NCBI GenBank assembly: GCA_958496175.1
Contig: OY292280.1
Span: 4,216,001-4,280,000, forward strand
Direction: 5' to 3'
Origin: Sisyra terminalis
Lineage: Eukaryota > Arthropoda > Insecta > Neuroptera > Sisyridae
Length of the DNA: 64,000 bases
A model generated the notes under the pieces. The model worked only from the letters and a program-made list of their open reading frames with translations. It ran no database searches and was not told where the DNA came from. The translations under genes and the position numbers were made by a program. Shown here in pieces: positions 11,121 to 21,094 of this stretch. Within the stretch, counting starts at the first letter, position 1. Each line of letters begins with the position of its first letter.

Positions 11121-12860
11121 AATCTCTTGTTTTTTTTTGTCGTTGGATAATCCGAACTGGAGATATATTCATGGTTTTTTGATGGACCTCCCAATAACAG
11201 TTTACTGGAACAGTGCAAATCAGAACTTTTGAAAATGAAAAATACCGTAAAGAAGTTCAAAATTGCCACAATATTAATTAAATAATAAAACTAGTTTTTC
11301 TTTTAAATTAAAAGTAGTCGACCTAGACCCAATTAAATGCGTCCTTGATTGTCACTTGATAAATTTATTGGAAGAAAACTTATTTGTATATATATTTCCT
11401 GGCACAGGAGAGTTTAGCGGCATTTATTTATACAGTGATGTAATGCGGGTTGACTATATTTCATGTATATCTCTGGCTAAGTTTCTTGTGATTTCTGCTC
11501 GAAACAAATATTACTATGAATTAGTAATAATTTTATTGAAATATTTACGATAAATGAATATATGGTGCTTTTTAAGAGATTTAACAGTATACAAAATTTG
11601 GGATATATAACGTATTTTGATAAAAGATGGAAATACTTTTCATATTCTGTTTGGACATCGACTAAAAGAACAGCATATTTTTCTCCGGTTACTGAAATTT
11701 TCTTGGCTTTTCAGCTTACAATATGTTAATTAGGGACCCAGGGTACTCAATAAGTTTATGGCTGCAGTTTTGAAGCTTTCTCAACCTCATTTTGGTAGAA
11801 AAAAAAAGAGTCCTATCAATTTTTATATTTGAGAGATCCTTAAATTATTTCACCTGTAAAATTTTAGTTATACCTTCTACAGTTATACCAACCTAGACTT
11901 GGATCACATAGACCTAGATGTAAATTCAGAACTGATTTTTCCCTACCTTTTTGTAGATCTAATCTTAATAAATATAATTATTTTCAAGAATTTTACAAAA
12001 GAAAAAAATCCGGAATTTTAGCCACAATGTTGGGCAAACAGACCAAGCATTCATGGGGTCAATATACCGCCCGTAAAGCTATAAATCCAATTACGCCAAC
12101 TCAAGCAAATATCTACGTTATTGTAGCCAGAACTAAAGGTTAAATAATAGAGGATAATTATTAAACGATCAGCCCAACCCTGTACATTGAAAATTACATG
12201 GTTTGTCCCCAGTGAAAATGGAGAAGTCTTGAATGGATTATTCGAAGGATAATTAGCATAAATTTAACCGAAGAGATAATAAGGCCGCTGAAACGTCACT
12301 TAAACACTGTCTTTACAATAAATTGTATTTTACGACAGCCGTAAATCTAAAATATCGTGCAATAATGAAAGTGAAAAGAAAATATGATGACACTGTGACA
12401 AATTTATTGAACCTGATTGAGTAGAACGTGAGGTCATGAATTCCAAAAGTATTTAGTAATCACGGATAGTCAGTTGAAGCAGGAACGGTTCCAGAACTTT
12501 GTTTAAATGGATCAATTACATGTTGTTTTTTTGGGGTCCCTACTTTAACAAACTGGCGTCACAGTCCGGTTAATTTAGCTGAAAAAATCGGGGTACCGTC
12601 AATTTGAGGTCAAATTTCACAAAAATGAGTTTTTTGAATTTTTAAGCGAAACGGTTAGATTTATGATGAAACTATTTCAGACCAAAATTGTTGATCATGC
12701 AATTATCTAAAAAAATTGTCCTGATATTTTTTCCATAACATTAACCATTTCTGAAAAAAATTGTTCTAAAATTAAGTTTAGGTGTTTTTTTCATAATATT
12801 TATGTACGCTTCCTATACACATCATGGGATGCAAATATGTTTATTACCAGATTTAAGTTT
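11120..12860. other. Unassigned stretch, possible decayed coding traces
   Basis: No intact gene. Short stretches around 12020-12140 and 12180-12500 have less biased composition and may be decayed upstream parts of the broken gene at 13.0 kb, but stop codons are frequent in all frames and I cannot assign exons. Confidence 0.4.
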
Positions 12861-12990
12861 CCCTGTTAAAAAATGGCATTTAAAGTCATTTTGAAATCAT
12901 TATATTTAAAACGTCTTCAATAACTTCAAACAACTTCTAATGGGTTTTTTGAACACTTAAAATGCCTTTAAATACCTTTTTTTAACAGGG
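12861..12990. mobile_element. Small MITE with CCCTGTTAAA / TTTAACAGGG ends
   Basis: A 130-bp element with terminal inverted repeats: CCCTGTTAAAAAATGGCATT at the left, mirrored by AATGCC, spacer and TTTTTTTAACAGGG at the right. The flanks AAGTTT and TTAGTG do not form an obvious target duplication. It ends just before the decayed gene piece starting near 13000. Confidence 0.65.
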
Positions 12991-12999
12991 TTAGTGATC

Positions 13000-13272
13000 A
13001 ACTGGACCCAGAAGAATGGAGTTGGAAGCTAATTAATAATGTATTGGAACTTCCACCTGCACAAGAAAACCTCCATAACACTATTTTCTTGCAACTGCAA
13101 AAAGGGGTGCAATTCAAAACTCGGCTGCAGAAAATTAGGCTTTCCTGTTTCACCAAAATGTACCACTTATCAAGGTCAGTCGTATCCAAATATTGAATCT
13201 CCTACAGAAGATCCTTTCATCAATGACGAATTAACCGATGTATCGTTGTTGGAACAATTTACGTCTACTTAG
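13000..13272 (+). pseudogene. Decayed gene piece with cysteine-rich CKKGC-type domain
   Basis: One frame reads DPEEWSWKLINNVLE then LPPAQENLHNTIF; a second frame continues SCNCKKGCNSKLGCRKLGF then SPKCTTYQGQSYPNIES, up to a TAG stop at 13270-13272. The pattern, with a W-x-W segment, an IFCNCKKGC motif, CGCRK and a C..C.G..CxN end, matches a cysteine-rich tail I know from many uncharacterised insect proteins. A frameshift separates the two halves and several expected cysteines are replaced (L, V, Y), so this copy looks dead. An acidic tail is usual after this domain, which fits the GAA-rich tract that follows. Function unknown. Confidence 0.55.
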
Positions 13273-14060
13273 GAAGATGAGGTGGAAAAAGAAGATTAAA
13301 AAGATATAAAAAAAGAAGAAGAAGAAATTGAAGAAAATGAAGAAGAAGAAGAAAAAGATGAAGAAAAGAGAAGAAAGGAAGAAAATGATGAAGGAGAAAA
13401 AGAAAAAGAAGAAGATGGCGAAGAAAAAGAAGAAGATGAAGAAGAAAAAGAAGAAGATGACGAAGAAAAAGAAGAACAAGAAGAATAAGAAGAAGATGGC
13501 GAAGAAAAAGAAGAAGATAACGAAGAAAAAGAAGAACAAGAAGAATAAGAAGAAGATGAAGAAGAAAAAGAAGAAGATGGCGAAGAAAAAGAAGAACAAG
13601 AAGAAGATGAAGAAGGAAAAGAAGAAGAAGAAGAAAATGATAAAGGAGAAGAAAGAGAAGAAGAAAATGATGAAGAAAAATAAGAAAAAAAATAGAAGAA
13701 GATGATGATGTAGAAAAAGAAGAAGAAGATGAAGAAAAGAAAGAAGGAAAATAAAGAAGAAGAAAATAGAAGAAGATGATGATGTAGGAAAAGAAGAAGA
13801 AGAAGATGAAGAAAAGAAAGAAGGAAAATAAAGAAGAAAAAAAAAATAGAAAAAGATGAAGAAGAAGAAAAAGACATATAAGAGGATGAAGTAGAAGAAA
13901 AAGAAATAGTTGAAAAAGAGGAAGATCAAGGAGAAGAAGAAGAAGGAGAAGAAAAAAATAGAAGGTAAAAATTTATAGTAAAAAGAGAAAATAAAGAAAA
14001 AAAAGGAAACAGAAGAAGGTGAAGATGGAGATGAAGAAGAATCTGATAATGACAATGACA
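13262..14060 (+). repeat. Purine-rich (GAA/GAAGAA) low-complexity tract
   Basis: About 800 bp in which the + strand is nearly all G and A, made of GAAGAAAAAGAAGAAGATG-type words in nested tandem duplications. For example, GAAGAACAAGAAGAATAAG occurs twice, and a block with GATGATGATGTAG recurs. Read as protein it gives Glu/Lys-rich or, on the other strand, Phe/Ser-rich frames interrupted by stops; these are composition artefacts. It probably grew from the acidic tail of the decayed gene just upstream. Such tracts can form H-DNA triplexes. Confidence 0.9.
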
Positions 14061-14325
14061 ATAATACTGAAGATGAATATGATTACCTGATATTCTATTA
14101 AATTTTATTGTGATTAAATTTTACCGGGGAGTTGACCTACCGGGGAAACCACATGAAAAAAATTCACTAAACACATTTCCCCAAAAGTTAGTTCGTTTAA
14201 GTTGGTATTTTCTTTAGCGGACCAATTTTCAGTCCAGAGACTCCAGAAAAATTAAACTTTCTCTAGACTTAAGTTTATAAAAAAACCTTCGGATTTTTTT
14301 TTAATTTTTTTTGTTCTTTACCGTC

Positions 14326-14470
14326 GTTTTGTAACTACTGAGGTCTTTAGCGACTCTAAAGTTAGTAAAATTCCGTAAATCGAAAAATATCAAAAATTTC
14401 CTCGATACGAGATTCAAATCCAACACCTACCGGTTTTGGAGCAACCACCTTAACCACTCGGCCACCAATA
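14326..14470 (-). repeat. tRNA-derived SINE-like element
   Basis: On the minus strand it begins TTGGTGGCCGAGTGGTTAAG (A-box region of a Ser/Leu-type tRNA), then a B-box-like GTTGGATTTGAATCTCG, then a tail with TTTACGGAATTTT and ACTTTAGAGTCGCTAAAGAC. The same tail follows the tRNA-like part in the 22.5 and 58.7 kb copies, which marks a SINE rather than a tRNA gene. Confidence 0.7.
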
Positions 14471-14994
14471 AGATGATTTTCCGTTTGTAGACCTGAGAAA
14501 AATGATTGGGATCCAAGCTTTGAATTTTTTCGTTGTCTTTAATACCCTTGTGGCCCTGCATCCATCTCAAGTTGACCTTATCGATAGACCTATTAATATC
14601 AATATCAAGAATTCAAAATAATATTTTTCATATATCATTCAAAAAAAACCGTTTTTTTTTTTGGCCCAATGTTATATATTCAGTGATACACAGAATAAAA
14701 TTTTAAAAAATATCCCAAAAAAAAATTAGTACCTCTTACCAGTTAAGGAAACTTATGTATGCTTTAGAACAAATTTTTGATCTGGAAATTGGGGAATTAT
14801 TGATTTAGGAAGAGGAAGGCATTTTAATATTCATTCCTGATATACAATTGTTAATCAACCATAGGTTAGGGAAACGACTGTTTCTTTTTATTTCATTATT
14901 ATTTATAAAATTTTATTACATAGTTTGTAATTACAATCGAATATAATAACTGAAAAATCAATTTATAAATCACGTAATTTACGAAACAAATGCA

Positions 14995-15000
14995 TTTATT
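14995..15000 (-). terminator. Candidate poly(A) signal for paralog A
   Basis: AATAAA on the minus strand about 330 nt after the stop codon of paralog A (15328). It is a single hexamer in AT-rich DNA, so weak evidence. Confidence 0.25.
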
Positions 15001-15327
15001 AATATCAAATCATATTAGAGTATCCATAACAATAGAATAAATCATTTCACGCCCTCTATCTCTTAACATTTGAACCTATATAACCTACATAATCACATGT
15101 CCCATATGTATTATAATTTGAACTAAAATTTTGACTTCTTTTAATAACTTTTCTTGTATTTACCTTCTTTAAGAATTCAATTGCAATGAACAATAAAAAT
15201 ACTATAGTAATATTCATCCCTTAAGATTTGGTTTATATCATCGAAGCAAAGGTAGAAAAAAATCATTTTAATTATCAATTTTTCATATGAAAGATAATAA
15301 GTGGAAACAAAATCAAAATTTTTACAA

Positions 15328-16654
15328 TTAGGTATTATGTTCATAATACACAATTAAGTCATAAATAATTGAATCCATTACGGATTGCATTTTCTCGAAC
15401 CTTGCCAAAATCATTCCCATCATGCTAACTTCTTCTTCAGGAATGAATAGTCCTTCATAAAGAATAGGATAGTCTGAGAGATTTTGGGACTCGTTTAATA
15501 ATTGTTCGAACTTTGCAATAAGTTTAGCAGAAAAGTTTGATGGATTATGGAAAGGTGGTTCCAACATCTGAGATTCTCCAAGAGTAGTGGTATCATGTGA
15601 ATGGCATGGTTCTGATTGAGTTGATGTTTCGGTGGAAGCTTTAAATTCTTCCTTGGGTGTTTTCGATTCTTGCAAAGGTTCTTCTTTAAATGTAACCTGT
15701 TTCTTTTTGGAACCATCTTTGTTTTTCTTGGGTAATTCCACAGTAGCTGTTGAATCCACAACCAAAGATTGTTCTAGCATCTCGATGAGGTTATTGATTG
15801 ATTCCATGTTTTCATCACTGGATTGGCCAGAAGAAGTCACCGGTTCTTCAAAAAGTGCAGATGGAACCACATTCTCAGAGGCTACCATTGTCTTTATTTC
15901 ATGAATCATTTCCGTTATGAAGATGCAAAATTCCTGTTTGCTCGGATCAGCACCCATGTTTTCCAAAGAACGATGCAAAATTTCCGAGGGGATAACAACT
16001 CCAATGTTGACAATATTGCAAAGTAGGAAATAGAACCACTGGCATTGTTTCACGACGCAAAACGCCAATGATGGTTCCTGTGGACCCAGTAAGCTCCGTT
16101 CGGTTTCTTCGGCAAATTCATAAGAACGTTTAATCGCTCTTCGCACAGAAGTATTGGGCATCCAACAACATTTCTGGGTGCTAATCTGGACTTGCAAAAC
16201 ATTAATAATCTTCTGGCGATTTATGGTGCTTTCGAAATAACGGTTTTCACGCTCCATTAAAGTGGTGACCGCTTTTCCCGCAGGAATCCTTTCGTTGATT
16301 TGCAGACCCGATAAACTAGTATCCGAATCGACGGAATCTGAAGAAGAGGAAACTTTCACAGATTTTAATCCTAAAAGGGTTAAAATAATACGTTAGTTGT
16401 TCTGGATATCGAAAACCATAAAAATTAATCAATTACACAAAACCTTGTCTCTAGTATAGGACACATTTGAAATTTAATAAAATCATAAGGACCAACTTAC
16501 CGATATTGGTTTCTGCAAGACCTTCCAAATCATCCAAACCAGAAAAATGATGTTGAGCTAGTAGATTATTGTTTTCGGGAAAACTATAACCAAAAGCTTC
16601 TCCCACTTCTTCGTCTTCTTCTTCCTTAATGGTAGATTTTGATGGATCGGACAT
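15328..16654 (-). CDS. Tandem paralog A, unrecognised 398-aa protein
   Basis: Two coding exons: 16654-16501 and 16370-15328, with donor GTAAGT, acceptor TTTTAG and phase 1. The spliced frame is 398 codons plus stop. An intron acceptor (CCTAG) abuts the ATG, so an untranslated exon lies upstream. The N-terminus is acidic (EEEDEE at 11-16) and followed by GEAFGYSFPEN. The middle has RQKIINVLQVQI (103-114), a KCCW motif (118-121) and QWFYFLLCNIVNIGVV (162-177), a hydrophobic stretch too conserved to be chance. A variable Lys/Glu/Ser-rich linker leads to a conserved end with AKFEQLLNESQNLSDYPILY. The same blocks in the same order occur in paralog B at 21095-23479. I do not recognise the family; no enzyme motif or signal peptide is visible. 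The conservation of both open frames argues that both are functional. Confidence 0.85.
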
Positions 16655-17984
16655 CTAGGTAATACAAAAAGCTTTATTGAAATTCCAAAAATCACCAAAA
16701 TCATTTTACAAAGGGTTACGGTTCATATTGATCCAAAATGGACTAATGGTTCATTTTCTTTTGGTTTTTCAATATTTTTGGTAGACTTCTATAAGGAAGC
16801 ATTCTTTTGGGTCTTATTAAATGTTGACCAGTCCTATTGAGGTCAAAATTCTTTGGAAAAATATATCTAACAATTTTTTTTATTCTACTTAATCGGAACC
16901 ACTCTAATAGGCTTCTGGATACAGTTTTAATAATCTCCTACATAAAATAGGAAAATTCAAAAAAGGACCTCTGACTTTTGAGGTATGGATTCCTGGTTAG
17001 TTTTACCTGGATTTGATTTGCTTGGATACCAACTACAAAGTAGTGGCCCTACAAACAATAGTGTCCAAAGTTCGATGTATTATAAGATCACCTATAAACC
17101 ACTTAGGAGGTATTGCAACCCCCGAATACATAATCATTAGGTTGGTAGATACCTTTATTAGTAAAAATATAAAAGTGGGTATTTTTGTCCCAAAGGGTCT
17201 AGCAGGATCCCCAAATAGGAACCTATGTCGAAACTTATGTTAAAATACCGGCTTGATACTTTTTGCGACCAAATTGAAAAATAGCCATGTGGAGGGACAT
17301 TTTTGCCCATATCTCAAGGTCAAAGAGGAATTTGGTCGAGAAAAGTATATAAAATGTGTTTGTATATCAAGCTGATATTTTAACATAAGTTTCGACATAG
17401 GTTCCTATTTGGGGGCCAACTCGCCATGTGGATCCTGCTAGACCCTTTGTACATTTAATCAAATGTTCCATTTGCCCAAAACATTTCTAATGGATTGATT
17501 CCTATTTAATCTAAGGTACCCATAAACCCCTATACTGTTAACCAACAAAAACAATTCTGAATATTTGAAATAAAATCAAAATCACAGTTTAAGAGTATCC
17601 AGCATATTCACCGGATATTTGCTAACCAATTTCTATTTAGGAAACATTTGAAACAATTGTTATAGGTTGACAGTTTCATGGAAAACAGTATACAAATGAA
17701 GGCATTCTGGAAAATTCTATGGGACAGATACGTAATTTCAAAAATCGGAATTTTTGGAACCATTTTTTCATTGATTAACCAGCATCTGGAAAAAAGATAT
17801 AACCATTAATATAATCTTATCTTTTCGGCAAGAAAATACGACCTTATCTTCTTCTGTATCTCCTATATCTGGATATCAATTGTTCTTTAATCTATACTAT
17901 CTTCTTCAATTCTCCCATTTACCCTTATTTGATCTTTATTTGACCAAAAATCAAATTCAATGGACCCCTAGAATATCAACTTAC
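16655..17984 (-). other. 5'-UTR intron of paralog A, with an inverted repeat
   Basis: Inferred intron from donor GTAAGTTGATATTC (17984) to the CTAG acceptor abutting the ATG at 16654. The equivalent intron of paralog B is only 372 bp, so about 950 bp were gained or lost. It contains an imperfect inverted repeat: 17195-17262 carries TAGCAGGATCCCCAAATAGG and ACCTATGTCGAAACTTATG, mirrored at 17375-17455 by CATAAGTTTCGACATAGGT and GGATCCTGCTAG. This looks like a foldback insertion. Confidence 0.6.
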
Positions 17985-18430
17985 ATATACGGGACACTCC
18001 CTTTATGACCTCGGAATATCCAGGAACCAGAAAACAGTATGGTATTGGAACTTCAAAAATATACTGTCGAATCCTTTTGGATATAGCTTATCTAAAGATT
18101 ATTTTCCCAAGCAACACTTACGCCCATAAAAATATCCCTTAATTACCAATTTAAAAACCATAACCCTTCGAGCGGAAATTTTTCATTAATAATCAAATTC
18201 ATTGATTTCCATTGATCACAAATATAAATTTTATAATTAATCAACTAAATCATACCTTGATATTTCCTTCTCCCTTATTTCAAACAATTTTTTTAAATTG
18301 ATTGATTGATTGATTGACAAATGGCGCCTACTAATTGACTAATCTAATTATGGATATTCGCGGATAATCTAAAACGGAGAGGGGATAAACTTCTGGGGGG
18401 TAATTCGCCAACTTCATGTCATCACTATAA
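17985..18430 (-). promoter_or_regulatory. Putative untranslated exon and promoter of paralog A
   Basis: This block aligns, with gaps, to 23852-24310 upstream of paralog B. Shared features in the same order, read on the plus strand: ATATCAACTTAC (a donor on the minus strand), a TTTATGACCTCGGAA-type block, TTCATTGAT then an ATTGATTGATTGACAAATG block, a TATTCGCGGATA-type core and CAACTTCATGT. Conserved non-coding DNA upstream of two duplicated genes, ending in a shared donor, is best read as promoter plus first untranslated exon. The transcription start is not located. Confidence 0.55.
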
Positions 18431-19194
18431 AAAAATAATTAAGTAGTTTCAAATATAAAATTGACAATAAAAAGAAACAACAAGTTTCTTGTTTTTAGGT
18501 GAAATTGATCAAAAGGACATTGAAATAGAAAAACTAAATTTAACGAACTGAAATTTGTTGTACCACTTGCGCCATCTATCGACACAGTCAGGGACTTATT
18601 GAGGTAATAAATTATCAGCATTTTTAGCGCGTCATTTAAGTTATATTAATTTGTTTAGATATTTACAAATACTTAAAAAAATACGAAGAATAGTTGTCAC
18701 TTACATTAAAAGTCCATACCCGTGACTTCGTTTGCGTACATCCTCAAATATCAACATTATTAATTAATTTCAGTTTCTCATACAATACAGGTTAACCAAC
18801 ATAAATTTAAGGTATGAATTATCCAAATTACCAATCACTAGAAAATCGTTTGTGAAAATCCATTTCGTTTGTGAAAAAATAGTTTATGAGTAATTAATGT
18901 ATTGCAAAAATTTATTTAAATGTAAGCAATATAACAATATGTCATAAGTACCTATTTTGACAGGAAAATTCAAAATTTTGAGTATAATCCAAGCAAATTG
19001 TTTATTATTACAAAGAGTATCAAAAATGGTCCAATCGGTGGGAAATTTAGGAAAGCATTTTCCACGGCTGACTAAATATCTAATAACGACGTTAAAAGAT
19101 ATTAAGAATATTTAGCCATTTTTGTAGAATAATAGATTTCTTCATTAAAGTCCATTCTAGTTCCCCGAACCTTCTTGAATTCAGCAAAAAGGTG
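18430..19194. other. Unassigned stretch
   Basis: AT-rich, no gene seen. GCGCCATCTATCGACAC (about 18570) resembles short GCGCCATCT motifs found elsewhere in the window (2111) and common in insect repeats. No termini are identified. Confidence 0.4.
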
Positions 19195-19420
19195 GGCTCA
19201 TGTGTACTTTAGCACACCCACAATCTGGCAATGTTGCATTTTCGACTTTGTTTTTAATTTAATTCGCGATTAAATCGGTCCATAATGAAAATTTAGCCAC
19301 AAAAGAGAGAATCATACCATATTAGAATTAAATCATCAAAAATATCGTGAATTAAATTAAAAACAAAGTCGTAAATGCAACGTTGCCAGATTGTGGGTGT
19401 GCTAAAGTACACTTGAGCCA
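19194..19420. mobile_element. R4 palindromic MITE
   Basis: Complete copy: GGGCTCATGTGTACTTTAGC at the left and GCTAAAGTACACTTGAGCC at the right, with long internal mirrored arms. About 227 bp. Confidence 0.9.
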
Positions 19421-20310
19421 AATCTCTTGTTTTTTTTAATGTTTTTTTAATTGTGTATAAAATACACAGATAAGTATGAAAAGAAAATATTTATTATAAA
19501 ATAATCAAAATACTAATTTAAAACCAGGTCAAAGCCTGGATTGTACAATGGAGTTATAAGCATATATGTATAACATTAAGGTTGGTTAGTATTTACTTAT
19601 CTTTAAAATATAAAAACAAAATTGTTAGTAGTTACTTAATTTTAGCATCATAAAAGTAAACAATAAAAAATTATTAAATCCATCGTAAAGCTCCCCAAAA
19701 AAAAAGCTCTTCAGCCAGCTCGTGAACGTGTTAAATTTTATGCCATCTATGAATAATAATTGCTATTAGTTTACTATTGTACAATTCCTATGATCTCCTA
19801 CGGAAATAAAAATCTAAACTTAAATTTGGCCCTCTACAAAACCATATTGGACATCCCTGATAAAAATTAATTACTAATGTTACTAATATTCGAATATATT
19901 TCCGTGCATCAAGCACGTTAGCGTGGATCAGAACCACTACAATTCAATTTCGTGAATTTAAGTAAAAACAAAATAGAAAATGCATCGTTACGATGTATTA
20001 ACACTTCTAAAAGGAACATAAATCAATTTTATTTTATCCACTGTGGTTTTTGATTGAATTTTTACAAATAAAAACTAATGTTATGCAAATGTCAAACTAA
20101 AAATTAACAATAGGCAAACGAAATAATCAAAACAAGTTATTGTGTAAGCTTTACGATAGATGTCGCGTTCTAATTGCATATACATCACCACTTATATGAA
20201 TTATTTCCCATTAAGTACTAAATAAATGCATGCATTTGTTTAGTATTTAATAAATTTGAATATTTTTAGTAAAAAATATATGCAAATAATAATATATCTA
20301 ATGCAAATAA
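19420..20310. other. Unassigned stretch with one duplicated block
   Basis: AT-rich, no gene. The block 20091-20176 (AAACGAAATAATCAAAACAA and TTACGATAGATGTC) is repeated at 20760-20844, between the two halves of an F1 pair, pointing to a local duplication that flanked an insertion. Confidence 0.45.
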
Positions 20311-20448
20311 GGATTGCAATCCAGCAAAATGGGATGCCGTGATCCAGCTCAATTTTAGGCTCCGTGGGATCCCGTAGGATCTCACCTGTTACGAAGTCAA
20401 TCAAGCAAAAATCCCGCGGGATTGGAAACAGTGCGGGATTGCAATCTC
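20311..20448. mobile_element. 138-bp MITE with 9-bp flanking repeats
   Basis: A GC-richer block with inverted ends: GGATTGCAATCCAGC at the left; the right end reads GCGGGATTGCAATCTC, the mirror of the left with mismatches. It is flanked by direct 9-mers TGCAAATAA at 20302-20310 and 20449-20457. Nine-base duplications fit the Mutator superfamily, but the 9-mer is AT-rich and a similar TGCAAATAAT occurs just upstream, so the evidence is moderate. Confidence 0.55.
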
Positions 20449-20514
20449 TGCAAATAATTAGTTTTTAGTCCAAAACATACTACGAAAGCTGTAAATTAAT
20501 TATTGGAACCATAA

Positions 20515-21025
20515 AAGGTGACAATTACTCTGTTTATACAATATATAAAATATACAGTGGTCATATTTATGTAGTTTAATTTACAAAAGTAAACTAGTAC
20601 ATAAATTTGAACAAAAGGTATTAGAAATGCATTTTTGACGTATTGTTCAGATACGTATTTCGATTGCCAAGTAATCTTCCTCAGTGGTCAACCAGTAGTA
20701 TTTAATCAGTCCGTAACTGCTATATAATTTCATTTGCTGTAGATTTTGATTGAATTTGAATGTCAAACAAAAAATTAACAATTGATGAACGAAATAATCA
20801 AAACAAGTTATTGTGTAAGTCTTACGATAGATGTCACGTACTAATGTGATGAAATCTCATAACAACTTCGCAGTGATCCAATACTAATTGGCAATCGAAA
20901 TACGTACCTGGGCAATACAGCAAAAATACATTTTGTTCAAATTTATGATTATAGTTAACTTTTGTGAATTAAATCACATATATAAGACCCCAATATATAT
21001 TATATAAACTCATTTTTTTTGTGAT
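20515..21025. repeat. F1 inverted pair
   Basis: A minus-strand unit at about 20520-20720 (core 20645-20690) and a truncated plus-strand unit at about 20865-21010 that begins at TTGGCAATCGAAATACGTAC. The space between them holds the block duplicated from 20091. The CTGATGA box reads CTGAGGA in the left unit and is absent from the right one. Confidence 0.7.
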
Positions 21026-21094
21026 TCCAATTCTCAAGAGGAACCCAGATAAAAGAATTATTTTAGTTAAAATATAAGGGGTCGTGAATAAAAT

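Noticed and set aside
13231..14061. 276-codon Phe/Ser-rich and 193-codon Ser-rich minus-strand frames, and a Lys-rich plus frame
   Set aside because: They are three readings of one purine repeat tract; composition alone keeps them open.
15495..16026. Several frames on both strands over paralog A
   Set aside because: Shadows of the paralog A exon 2 reading frame.
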